Shown here one piece after another: positions 34,020-45,184 of a DNA stretch of 64,000 nucleotides. The stretch lies in NCBI RefSeq assembly GCF_051622035.1, contig NC_135357.1, positions 18,198,256 through 18,262,255 on the forward strand. The letters run 5' to 3'. A model generated the notes under the pieces. That model searched no databases. It saw only the letters and a program-made list of their open reading frames with translations, and was not told the origin of the DNA. Each line of letters begins with the position of its first letter. Position 1 is the stretch's first letter. The translations under genes and the position numbers were made by a program. Source of the stretch: Arctopsyche grandis. Lineage: Eukaryota; Arthropoda; Insecta; Trichoptera; Hydropsychidae.

Positions 34020-34550
34020 ATAAACAGGTTAACTACTAATTAACCCACTGCCTTCTAATCCGATTTTTGCTCTTATATGAGTGCAATACTGACATGTTTA
34101 GTTTGAAATGTTACTTCGCAACATATGTTGCATTGGAAACGAAGGAAAAGTTGGAAAATGCGATGCCGGATGACGATGGCATCGAGAAAACACTGGAACG
34201 GGGACACTGACCTATGTTGCATGCCACATAAATAACGTGGCGTGATATTGTTTACTGGTCAATGTCGTTTGCGAAAAAGTCGAGGTCAAGGTTTCAACAC
34301 CGAAATTTACACTGACAGAATGATAAAGCGGGAGGTGTGCAAAATTTAAGAACGGAAGCAGTTTTTAAAGCAGATATGACAAATATATCGGAAAGTTCTT
34401 CGCGAGGGCCATTAAAATCAACTTAGAGGAAAAGTAACAGTTCGTGATGCCACACCGCTTGCTTGAGCATTGCACTTTTATGTTTTATTTGTGAATTCAA
34501 AAAATATGTATTAGTAGTGTTTGCAAAATATTCAATTTTTTTTAGCAATA
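34020..34550. other. Intergenic sequence, more mixed composition
   Basis: No gene recognised. Composition is less AT-rich than its surroundings at about 34130-34460, but no conserved frame could be read. Confidence 0.3.
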
Positions 34551-34554
34551 ATAA

Positions 34555-34785
34555 AAAGTACATATTATTAAAATAATAAACATGATAATAGAATCTATTG
34601 TCATGTTTATTATTTTAATAGTAAATAAAAGTCCATAATAATCATCTATTGTCATGTTTATTATTTTAATAGTAAATAAAAGTCCATAATAATCATCTAT
34701 TGTCATGTTTATTATTTTAATAGTAAATAAAAGTCCATAATAATCATCTATTGAATAGATGATTATTATGTACTTTTTCTATAAG
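34555..34785. repeat. 51-bp tandem repeat inside a foldback
   Basis: TCTATTGTCATGTTTATTAT begins at 34594, 34645 and 34696, and its first bases recur at 34747: a 51-bp unit, three copies, virtually identical. The array is flanked by complementary arms: ATTAAAATAATAAACATGAT at the left mirrors the unit, and AATAATCATCTATTGAATAG at the right is itself palindromic. The outer ends AGTACATATTATT and GATTATTATGTACTTT are inverted. Confidence 0.85.
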
Positions 34786-34915
34786 AAAAAAAAATATACA
34801 TATATAAATGACCAATTTTTCTTAGTCATGGGTACGATTTCAAATCAAAACCATTCTTGAATAATCACATTTTTATAATACGTTACTAATAATAATAAAC
34901 ATATATGTATAATGA

Positions 34916-35056
34916 CTAAAGAGCGGACCCAGAGCGCGCTGTTCATTGTTCACATGTTGTAAATGCATTGTTAAAGGTTTGCCGAACGTTTTTTACAAAG
35001 CATTTTACAATAATGGAACAATAGACGGCGCGCTTCCGGGCCTACCTCTAATAATG
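34916..35056. mobile_element. Modular foldback element, single half-unit
   Basis: Carries both end types of the composite at 20791-21239 (AGAGCGGACCCAGAGCGCGC left; GCGCGCTTCCGGGCCTACCT right) around the same core (TTGTAAATGCATTGTTAAAG). Confidence 0.75.
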
Positions 35057-35383
35057 ACAGAGTGAAGCTAATAAAAAGGTTGTAAAAGCGGAAGGGATGT
35101 ATGTATGTACGTATGTTTTTGGCATGGACAAGTGAGGCCCCTAGTTCAAATATGGCCAAAGACCCCTTACATTTTTTTTTCATAAAAGACAATTTTGATA
35201 CTAAGATACCATTTCATAAGACGGGTTTTGATACTAATTCTTGTTTTTAAAGTAAATTTAGTATCAAGTTAAGCCACTTCCTAATGACCTGACCAACAGA
35301 ACAAAATAGCATTAACACGTAAGAAAAAGCGAAAGCAACCTGATATGAAGCTTGTAAAAAATACCAAAAAGCACATTTTCTCA

Positions 35384-35550
35384 TCTAATATATAATTTCG
35401 AAAGATTGAAAGGTTTGGTTGGGAGCTTCAAAAACAAATCAAAGTTTCTATGACGATGGTTGAATATTATTGCATGTTTATAATATTCGATTAACCATGT
35501 TTAAGAGGTTTATATTAAAAATATCGAGCGAAGCCGTGTAAAACCACTAG
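35384..35550 (+). mobile_element. Non-autonomous Helitron, family B, copy 2
   Basis: Begins TCTAATATATAATTTCGAAA after A and ends ACCACTAG before T, with CGAGCGAAGCCGTG upstream of the end. It shares both ends and AACCATGTTTAAGAGGTTTA-like sequence with copy 1 (23821-24179), but is only 167 bases. Confidence 0.8.
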
Positions 35551-35639
35551 TCTTTGATAAAAAGGGTCTCAAGTATAGATATCTCAAAAAATAAATACAT
35601 ATTACAATTATCAGAAGTTCATAAAAATGCAGGACATCG

Positions 35640-35847
35640 CACCGTGATCTTTCGGTGGTCGGGAAAGCGTGTGGGGATGGAATGACGAGGCAGCACAGGG
35701 GGGGGGGGGTTGAAGTGATGGGGCGATGCGTATTGACGGCATGGCCTGTGCAGGCTGATACCGTTAGCGATAATAGCCTCGAGTGTGGTTCGTGTAACAA
35801 TTTCTTTCCGAAACCATCTGTTGAATTATCAACGGGCACAACACTAG
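35640..35847 (+). mobile_element. Helitron family A, 3' end, diverged
   Basis: CAATTTCTTTCCGAAACC, an imperfect hairpin CTGTTGAATTATCAACGGG and terminal CTAG repeat the family A 3' end. The next base is A rather than T. An 11-base G run lies near 35700. The 5' end is not identifiable. Confidence 0.6.
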
Positions 35848-36076
35848 AAAAGTATTATATATAATTTTTTCGAGATATTATTAAAAACAAAAACTAGAGG
35901 AAATAAAATTGAAAAAAATACAATATATATGTATGTACATATAAACCGAAAAAGAACAAATACAAAAACTCATTTATTTTATTTTAAAAGAGGTTGGAGT
36001 TATTAGAAATTACTAATTAAATGTGGTAGACAATTCCAAATGTTAACCATTTTGTTTGAAAAGAAGGAATCTCATG

Positions 36077-36293
36077 GAGCAAAACACACAGAGAGGCACG
36101 CGGCACGTTTTTTTTTTTGATAGTTTTGTACATGTTAAAAAACCGATAGCATGCATAATCTATGCTATGGCACCCAGGCTTAAATCCTTGTATTGACAGA
36201 GATCGTTAGCGCCGAATCTCATATTTGAAGATATGTGGGAGAAACTTTGTTTTAGTGTGTTTGAACCTTAGATTAAGTGTGTTTTCGCCCTTA
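36077..36293. mobile_element. MITE, GGGCGAAAACACACT family, diverged copy
   Basis: Left GAGCAAAACACACAGAGAGG and right AAGTGTGTTTTCGCCCTTA ends match the family at 26462 and 52013. The internal ATCTCATATTTGAAGATATG corresponds to their ATATTTGAAGAAAT segment. Confidence 0.6.
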
Positions 36294-36949
36294 ATCTTTT
36301 TGGAGTCTGATAGTATGACCTCTGAGATGAATGTTTTCAATAAACTTTAGGAGGTCAATCATATGACAATTGTAGTGATTATTTAAATGTGTACAAATTG
36401 TGACAATATCAACTCGCTGCATTTTTATTTCACATACGTTAATAAAAAATAGCAGTATTTTTAGAATTTAATGACTACAAAAAGTACATACAAAAAAATT
36501 TGATAAAAAAAAATCATTTCATACAAAATATGTAAATTCATTTTGATTTCGATAATATTATTCACCGCATAAAAACATTTATAAATATTAGAACAATATA
36601 CATTAAACGCATTCGATACGGAAAATGTGTATCGATAGTTTCTAATCATTGTGAAAATTAAAATTTCGTTGTAACTGAATATGAACAAAATTTCACTAGT
36701 AGTTACGACAGGTAGAAATTGATATAAAATTTTGAAAAAAAAAATCATTCCTCAATTTCTCGGAAGCTCGCAGAACGCTTATTTCACAAGAACCGAGTCG
36801 TAGATTCAACGTGGATTTATCGACACGTTCGTGAGAAAAATAAAGCAAAAATCAAAACCAAAACAAATCACGTTTTTTTATTACATCACATTTGAGGTTA
36901 TGTGCGCGCAAAGTTTCAACTTTATCAATCGACAACATGCAACATTGAA

Positions 36950-37600
36950 ATTATCTAATAAATTTCGCACCGTATGCAGACGGAAGATACGACAATAAGA
37001 AAACACAGGGATCAGCGATCAAGCATCGGCGAGCATATATGTATTTCCGATCGTGCAAATACCGCACAATACAGTCCGCATTTTTGGCGAGACGTGTCAC
37101 GAGGACGCTGGGGAAGAACGAAGAAGTACCTGTTGCAGGGCCACGGGTCACGGGCTTCGGGCCGAAGTGAGAAACGCGAACACCGGTCCAGACGAGTTCA
37201 CTTCTCCTACCACACAATATGTATGATCGGTCCAGGGCAGACCAGCTCAGGAGTCCATTTCCATCAACACTCGAGTTTTGTCGTCGTCGTCGAAACTATC
37301 GTCGTCGGGCGGGAAAGCGAAGGTGCGCAACCCAAAACGAACCTCGAACGCGACTGACTCTAGGACTGACACGAACGCGGTGGAAGGTCGTCGAACGTGC
37401 TGCTTTGACCATCGCGCTAACGGTACTCCTACCGCTCCTACCGCTCCTACCGCTCGCCTCTCTTCTACTCAATGCTCTGTTCAAATACAAATTTATAACT
37501 GAACTTGCGGCTATTACAGGCTCAGCGTGTGCTTACTGTCAATGGGGAATTGACACAAATGGACCGGATTAATTTTAATCAATTGTAAAATGAAACAATA
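36950..37600. other. CpG-rich island without identified gene
   Basis: Markedly richer in GC and CpG than the surrounding sequence, with CGTCGTCGTCG-type runs (about 37278-37310) and a CTACCGCTC repeat (37427-37455). Several overlapping open frames up to about 127 codons exist on both strands, but none reads as a known family and they conflict with one another. It may be a promoter or untranslated first exon of a gene outside the window. Confidence 0.35.
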
Positions 37601-37634
37601 TCAGGAAAAACGGCTTTGCACTTTTAAGGTGCGG

Positions 37635-37836
37635 GAAGGTGTGTTTACCGGTAAACGGACTACTAGTCATATGTGAACCAGTCACAGGACAACCGGTCAC
37701 ACGTGATCACCCGTCACACTAAAACTAAAAACCCTAAAATCGGCCAGTTTTATCACGTGTGACCAATCTAGAGCGATCGGTTGTCCTGTGACTGGTTCAC
37801 ATTTGACTAGTAATCACCGAACCGTGTTTACCAGTG
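37635..37836. repeat. Large imperfect palindrome 1
   Basis: Arms of about 75 bases: GTGTTTACCGGTAAACGGAC, ACTAGTCATATGTGAACC and AGTCACAGGACAACCGGTC at the left are mirrored by GATCGGTTGTCCTGTGACT, GGTTCACATTTGACTAGT and ACCGTGTTTACCA at the right. ATCACGTGTGACC/GGTCACACGTGAT also pair near the centre. A foldback element with no coding capacity. Confidence 0.8.
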
Positions 37837-37851
37837 TCCCCGGTCGCATAT

Positions 37852-38070
37852 AGGTCTGTTCATACCTATCCAGCACGACCCGTATCCTGCAGGTGTCATG
37901 CAAGTGCGGATAGTATTCTTTGGTACATTATATGGACGTATTCATACTCCATTCGCGCATGCGCATTTACGCATTCATGCGCGTCCATATAGAATGTACC
38001 AAAGAATACTATCCGCACTTGAATGACACCTGCAGGATACGGGTCATGCTGGAAAGGTATGAACAGACCT
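37852..38070. repeat. Large near-perfect palindrome 2
   Basis: AGGTCTGTTCATACC at the left end mirrors GGTATGAACAGACCT at the right. Inside, CGTATCCTGCAGGTGTCAT and ATGACACCTGCAGGATACG pair, then TGCGGATAGTATTCTTTGGT with its complement, to a small AT/CG centre (GCGCATGCGC). About 219 bases in total with few mismatches. Confidence 0.85.
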
Positions 38071-38089
38071 TATTACGTGGATTTTGCAT

Positions 38090-38660
38090 CAGTGTGCAAA
38101 AAAAAAAGCTTCACAATAGTGATTGACAATAGTGAACCATTTTTTGTGTATTAAAGCATCCTCGGCCATCGATCTCTGCTTATCATACTTCTGGGTGACG
38201 GATTTTATTTTATCTCTTTTCTTGTTATGCCAAATATACGGTGTTCCATACTCTTTGAGCTCGTTTGACTTTAAATAACATTTTAGTTTTATATAAATAT
38301 ATAATTATTTGCGATTAGAGATGTTTCTAGGCTCTATATTAAACAGTGTAAAAATAATTAACAGTGTTACAGCGTCTTTATTTTCCAATATAAATTCAAA
38401 TAGTCAATAACTATCCAATGGTAAATTATTTGATAAAACAAGCAACAAATGATGAGCTTGAATTAAATATGTTTTTGACACTAATTTATTATTGACAGGT
38501 TTGTATCTCCGTTGTATATCAATTCGGTTCCAGGAACCAAAACATTTGGTTCCTGGTCGTATTATGTGATATTTTGAGTTGCAACAACATATATCGCTAG
38601 CTGTCAGCGGCCTATAATAGGGAGTGTCTGTCATTTGAGTTTTGCGTTCTATTGTACATT
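38090..38660 (+). promoter_or_regulatory. 5' flank of Vps24
   Basis: Immediately upstream of the Vps24 start. It contains a hairpin (AGGAACCAAAACATTTGGTTCCT, about 38532-38554). The segment TTGACAATAGTGAACCATTT near 38123 is shared with a repeat at about 61938. The transcription start is probably within about 38585-38655, but no core element is certain. Confidence 0.35.
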
Positions 38661-39975
38661 ATGGGTTTATTTGGCAAGTCCTCCGAGAGGAATCCGAAAG
38701 AATTGGTATTTGTTTATGTTGCTTTATATTTATTTTAAAGATTACTATAAAATAATTGATACTTCCTGGATTTGGAAACTTTCAACTTAGTTTGACACAA
38801 TATTACTCATTTCGTTGATAAAATCGAGTTAAATGATGTTTTTTTTTTATGTAACATATAATTTAGAAATGTTTTTCAGCGTATTTTTTTGTGCTTTTGA
38901 AGTGTTTTACAAACCCTTATTGGATTTAATATCCACAATTTTACATCTGCAAATCGAAATAAGTAAAACTTGTAATTTTTTCAGGTGAATGAATGGTCTC
39001 ATAAACTAAGAAAAGAAGGCAGTCAACTTGATCGTCAAATACGAGGTTGCGTTTTCATTTGCGATTTAAAATAAATTGAGAATTGATAGTTACATATATC
39101 ATAATATTTCATGATAACATTTTTATATAAGAATTTATAAATATTTTTAGCCATTCAGCGTGAAGAAGATAAGATAAAAAAATCATTGAAAGAAGCAGCT
39201 TCTAAAAATGATAGGCAAGTCTGCAATATTTTGGCCAAAGAAATAATTAGGTCAAGAAAAGCCATCACCAAAATTCATGTTAGTAAAGCCCATCTAAACT
39301 CAGTGCAACTACAAATGAAAAATCAACTTGGTAAAGTCTTTTTACATCTTACATATATCACAACTCTATGTGTATTTTAATATATCGTAACATTACCATA
39401 ATAACATTGGTTGTATCTGCAGCTACTCTGCGAATTGCTGGTGCTTTACAGAAGTCAACTGAGGTATTTATTTGTTCGGAGTTTAGTTTAAATTTTATAA
39501 GTGGGTTGAATTCATATTGATTATTTTATATTTAAGGTCATGCAAGCAATGCAATCCCTTGTTAGACTTCCGGAAGTCGCAAATACAATGAGAGATATGT
39601 CTAAAGAAATGATGAAAGCTGGCATTATTGAAGAGATGCTGGATGAGACTATGGACAGCCTTGAGGATACGGAAGAAATGGAAGAAGAAGCGCAATCCGA
39701 AGTGGATAAGGTTTGTAAACTGAACATGCTTGATCAACTATTTGGTTTTACATCTGCTAATGTGAAATACATGTAAGCGCTAAAGTTTGAGCCGACTTGA
39801 CAAATTAATTTTGCAGATATTATGGGAGTTAACACAAGGTAAATTGGGTGAAGCACCAGCACCACCAGTCGCTTCAGAAAATACACCCATACCTACAACT
39901 AGTCATGTGCATGACAAGGAAGAAGAAGAGGACCTTGATGAAATGCAGTCCCGTTTAGAAGCACTTCGCTCTTAA
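38661..39975 (+). CDS. Vps24/CHMP3: Charged multivesicular body protein 3 (ESCRT-III)
   Basis: ESCRT-III subunit that co-polymerises with CHMP2 and CHMP4/Snf7 on endosomal and midbody membranes to drive budding and scission. Coding exons: 38661-38705, 38985-39045, 39151-39330, 39423-39463, 39537-39710, 39817-39975; 660 bases, 219 aa (human 222), all phases consistent. Start MGLFGKSSERNPKEL matches the family amphipathic N-terminus. A basic core helix pair follows (RKEGSQLDRQIR, IQREEDKIKKSLKEAA, LAKEIIRSRKAI), then KAHLNSV...MKNQL, SLVRLPEVANTMRDMSKEMMKAGIIEEMLDET, and the acidic C-terminus with a MIM1-type motif (LDEMQSRLEALRS) that binds the Vps4 MIT domain. A 45-base first exon and 41-base fourth exon are small but fit exactly. 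Confidence 0.97.
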
Positions 39976-40122
39976 AAAATAAATGTACCTGCAAGCTTCT
40001 ATATTTAAATTACTGGAAATAATTGCTGCTACATATTTTTTATTTCGTTTGTTCACGGATTGAATTTCTTTTTGCACATTTATAATGAGAAATAATATTG
40101 TAAAATTTACAAGTCACTTCTA

Positions 40123-40128
40123 AATAAA
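40123..40128 (+). terminator. Candidate polyadenylation signal of Vps24
   Basis: AATAAA 148 bases after the stop. Other AATAAA motifs exist at 39978, overlapping the stop region, and near 40668, so the used site is uncertain. Confidence 0.4.
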
Positions 40129-40139
40129 ATCTAAAATTA

Positions 40140-41441
40140 GTTTGTAGTTTGGTATGCATTATAACTTATGATTTTTAAGATTATATGAAAATTAATATAT
40201 ATGTAATTAGTAATACGCAATGTGCCTGTGATAGTCATACGAAAAATAATGAAGTTTATTGTCTTGAGCTGTTATTGTAATTTATATTTAAATCTGCATC
40301 TGTATTTCACGATTTCTAATGGTGTTAATTTTTTTTTGAAAACCAACCTATTGTCACTATAAAAAATATTCTGAAATATAATATTTTGGCTCCATTCCAT
40401 GTTAAAATTGTATTTTCTAATTCGTTTGATATATGTACAAATTAAAGTGTGAAATTTACGTACGTACACTACGTATGTATAAATATAGTTTTTAACTATG
40501 ACTTTCATACACATTTTCCTGCAGTATTTCTTATCGAAATTGCTTAAAGATTAATATGTATTATTATGTTTACGTGATTAATTTAATGTTATATAAATGA
40601 TGTAATGATGAATAATATTGTAAATAAGCAGTTTAAATTGTGTAATGTATTAACTATTTTGTTAATAATAAAATAAACGTGTGATTTCATAGATGTATTT
40701 TCTTGGTTAAAATTTTACAACAGGAAATTAGATTGAAAAACTTCAAAGAAAAGAATTCAATAATTGGAAATATGTATATATTTATAAACCATATTGATAC
40801 AGGTGATTAACTATAAAATACATACCTAGAAAAAATTATTATATTAAAATATTATTTGTTTATGTACTAAAAAATATGTACTAATTATAATTATCTGAAA
40901 GCAAAACAATTCATCAAAAAAAAGTTGAAATACATATATTTAAACTAAATGAAACCTAGTCTACATACAGTCATGTATATATTAAATTGGAAAAGATTGT
41001 ACAGATATTATACGCTCATTCATAGGCACATATTTGTACATATGTTTTGAAAATAAAAAATAAAATTAATGAAGACTTGTCAAACATATAATGTAGAATA
41101 CAGCTCTGGTCAGTTGAATAAAATACAGAAATTCTTTAAGAGAAAAATATTATGTTTATGAAGTTCTAACTTATTGGTGGATTTTTCTCATCGGAGAACT
41201 CCCAACATGATAACACAAGCTCATAAAATATTATCAAAATGAATAAACAATAAAACACACAAAATGTTATTAAATTTTAAGTCATTTCTTAAAAAAAAAC
41301 GTTATCAGGGAAATAAAATTATATTCAACGAGACTTCGGCATTTGGGTCACAAAATATCTGGCATCATTTGTACATAACTGACACTACACATAGTATTAA
41401 TTAATTAATAAAAGTTTCATATTTTTATATAAATTTTAAAT
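40140..41441. other. Convergent intergenic region, Vps24 / CaaX gene
   Basis: AT-rich sequence between the 3' ends of two convergent genes. It presumably holds both 3' UTRs. No additional gene or transposon end is visible. Confidence 0.4.
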
Positions 41442-44400
41442 CTACATAATTAAACACCATTTGTGTTCTTCTTGGGTTCTTCCAGGGACGATATCAGAAA
41501 CCATTGGCATCTGCCTATCTACTTCCATTTCACTTCTAGATGTTCCTGGGTCAGTCTGTATTAAACTTTCTTTGTGAGCCAACCTGGTGTGGACCTGAAA
41601 TTTGCTATATGTCTCAAACTATCCTGATTTAATCCAAAAACTAAAATTTAAAAAAATTGCACACCTGTGTCTCTCTTGCTCCGATTGGAGTGCTACTTGC
41701 CATTTTATCTCTTAAATTTCTCAGTGGTGTAGATATATAGCCCAACAACTTTTGCCTCTTGGATGGGCGCTCTTGTGTTGAATCTGAATGCTCTGATCTT
41801 TCTTCTGAAAGTATCAAGACTGGTGACTCGGTGCCTGTGGTAGTTGATGATTCAGCGCATGGTGATTGACGCCGTTTCCTGCCAACTACATGTCCTACCG
41901 GAGTCCATTTTGGAGACGAATCCGATAGGATAGTATCACCTATTAATAAAAATTGAGAAATGTTATATAACTGATTGAAATTTTTTTTTAAATACAATTT
42001 AAATGCTCCATACGTGTTTCAGATCCCAAAGTTGCGTTAGCGCTACTAACATTAGGTGAAATGTGGCCACTAATATTTTCTGAATCAGGTCTATTAATTT
42101 TATGTCTTTGAACTGTAAGATTCCTTAAGCTGAGTTCCCTGAGAGGACGATAGCTTTTTCTTCCTTTAATGAGTCTGTAAAAGAGATAATTTATTTAAAT
42201 TAAGTAAAAATACAATAAAGTTAACTAAAAATACAACTGCAATGACTTTTTAAACCACTAACCGAACGCTCTCTGAATAGCTTTTACTCTCGCCTTGTCC
42301 AGATTCTTCAGAACAGTTTAATGTTGATGATCCTTCCATTGAGTCTAAAGCAGGTGTATTATCAGTTCCAGAAGATGTTATATCTTCGATAACATCAGTA
42401 TCTTGAGTAGAGTTATTTCCTAATAATTAAAAGTATATTAAATTACATATATACATAAATGTAAACAAGTTCATATATGTACAGAGCGTGAAAATAATAA
42501 TAATTCAAAGTTACCAGAATAGTTTGCAATTGTGGAATATTGTTCTGATAGTCTAGAACTTCTTCTATAGGGTGAAATCTTAATACGAGATTTTGAATAA
42601 TTGGTATCAGTTTTCGAGTTGGTCACTTCAACCACAGTTGAGACAGCTTCATTTTTTGTTTCTCCAACTACATAAAATTCAACAAAATCACAATAAAAAA
42701 AAATAAAACCAATGTGTATAGTTCAAATTTTAAAATAAAATCATTCGAAAACAATCATTACCTTCAACATCTTTCACAGAATCAGTATCCTTAGACTTTT
42801 TGTCAACTGAACTACTGTCCGAGGTGGGAGAATCTCTTGGAGTGAGTGAATATATTTCTTTCATCTTCAATACCTTTTCTTTTAGCTGAAATTTTTCGTA
42901 ATATATAAAGATGATATATTTATAGGAATATCAATTATAATTTTCAAAATGATTTTACTGGCATTGTTTGATCATGAGAGGTATCAATGGATGGAGGGCG
43001 ATCCGAATTATCAGATATTTGTTCCGTAACTGGTGATGATGGTGCTTCAGTTACCGTATCTTGTTTTGAATTGAGCATTTGTGGTGTTTCAGGTGTTGGA
43101 ATGACTTTGGCCTATTATAAAAAGGCATCAATCAGTTAAAAAACGTGTATTATGTACTATTATTATCACACTCAAATAACTAAATCAAATATAACAAGTA
43201 CATAATACTTTGTATATACATTAGTGTCATTACCTACTAGTTTAAATAATTATTAGGTAATAATACACTCTCCATGTTTAATTTTGATTACGAAAGTTCT
43301 AGCTGTAACGTATATATTCACCTGTTTTTACTTTTTTTTATTTATTTAGATGAGACAAACAAAACAAATGAATAGGGAAAATATATATGAACGTGAAGTG
43401 GGAAAAAAGCCAATAAAATAACTAACTTGAGATCGTCTTGTAACACTTCGACCAACAGGAGAAAAGTCTGGTGATGATGAATCAAAATTACATTCATTAT
43501 CTGATGTTTCATCATAAATTAATTCTGGAAATAGTTCATCATTATCTTGTTCTGAATTTGGTATGACAGCTTCATCCTCAATAACTTCATGAGTTTCATC
43601 AACAACGAGGAGGTTTCCATCGCCATTTGATGTGCCATTGCTATTGAGAGCAACATCTGTGACACCATTACTAACTGATTTGTCTTTAGCAGGAGTCTGA
43701 CTTCTGCTGTCACTCTTCTCTTTTTTGGATTTTGATTTTCCATTCACAGCTGTCTTAACTGATTCTTGAGAATTGCTAGTTTCGGGCTTTGGTTCTGGCA
43801 CCTATAACATATTAGTATAGCTGATAATTCTACATATTATGATTTTTAATTGACTTAATATTAACTCATTTAATGGCTTGCCCGAATTTTCCGAAAACTC
43901 TATGAGAGTCTGCGTATTTTTCGCAAAATAATGGGAGAAATAATAGGTTTTGTAAATTAAACATAACTCCTAAACCTTTCTATCAATTAAATTAAAAGTT
44001 ATAATACAGCTTATTTGCAGTTGTCTTCGATCAAGTGAATTATTATATTATGATTAATGATCACGAATTTCTAAATATTATTATTTTGGAATATTATCGA
44101 TCAATTCATCGGAAAAAAAGTCAAGCTTAAACTATAGAAATATAAATCCATATATATTTTAATTTATTTATTTTAAATAAAGATATGATGGCACGATATC
44201 TATTAATTGAAGTTTGTAGGATTTAAAAACACACACGCTTGACGGCCTTTGAATGAAGTCTTGCAACGATAATCCAATAAGTTTTAGAATGAATTTCTAT
44301 AATAAGCCAACTCAAATTTGTATAACTTATATTATTTTACAAACAAAATAGACATTAAAATATTAAATATTATTTCATACCTTAGTTGCTGAATCATTTG

Positions 44401-44813
44401 GTGCATTTTCTACTGGTAAAGGTTCTTGAGGAACAGGTGTAGTTTGTCTTGATTTGTTTGGTTTTTTCTTTGAGGAATCCATTTTACTCTGAAAAATTCA
44501 ATAAATTTAGAATGAGAGTTGATCGATGAAAACACAAATAAAACAAGTATGCAATAACAAAAAGCAGTCTTTAAAAAACAAGTATGCAATAACAAAAAGC
44601 AGTCTTTAACAAAAAAAAGCAAATTTTCATTTCATAATTATTTTATCATAAGTTATGTATACAAACACATTAATATTATAATCGTAAGATAAAACAAGAT
44701 GCACAGAAGAAAATTTTAAAGTTATCTAAAATTAATGAAAAAAATACAAATTTTCTTACAAAATTTATTGGCTCAACAGAAACTATACACTTCGGAAGAC
44801 TCTTCTTATTCAT
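41442..44813 (-). CDS. Unrecognised Ser-rich protein with C-terminal CaaX box
   Basis: Not matched to a family with certainty. Exons (minus): 44813-44760, 44488-44381, 43801-43427, 43111-42959, 42885-42762, 42667-42515, 42419-42263, 42174-42014, 41939-41665, 41594-41442; 1713 bases, 570 aa, every junction GT-AG and in phase. Low-complexity Ser/Thr/Asp/Glu-rich throughout; acidic block at about 115-170. Basic nuclear-localisation-like clusters RKRRQ (about 449-453) and RPSKRQK (about 486-492). A motif repeats: SSPDFSPVGR (exon 3) and SSPKWTPVGH (exon 9). Conserved-looking block YRPLRELSLRNLTVQRHK in exon 8. The last four residues are C-L-I-M, a farnesylation-type CaaX as in lamins. Nuclear signals plus CaaX suggest a nuclear-envelope protein resembling Drosophila Kugelkern in architecture; homology is inference. 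The first coding exon begins 7 bases after its acceptor, so further upstream coding exons are possible. Confidence 0.75.
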
Positions 44814-44821
44814 GACTGACC

Positions 44822-45104
44822 TGAAAAATATTAACGAATTCCCAATATATATCACAAAATAAATTGATGGATTTTGATTGTATAATATAAAATTACATAA
44901 AAACTGAATGCTTATTTAAAATTTAAGACTCGCAGAAAAAATATGAAATTGAACACCCATTATATTTATCGCACAACAAAGACCTAGAAGAAAATATCAA
45001 GTAACTACATATACATATGTACACATATGTAAGTGAAACAAAAAGCTAGCGATATTAAATTACGGAGATATCGACCAACTACACATTTGAGAGTTGTTAA
45101 TTAC

Positions 45105-45184
<80 letters not shown>

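Noticed and set aside
36951-37572. Open frames of 88-127 codons in the CpG-rich island
   Set aside because: They overlap on opposite strands, have no recognised motif and can be explained by high GC content alone.
41442-44813. Naming the CaaX gene kugelkern
   Set aside because: Architecture and C-terminus are similar, but no residue-level alignment was possible here, so the symbol is withheld.
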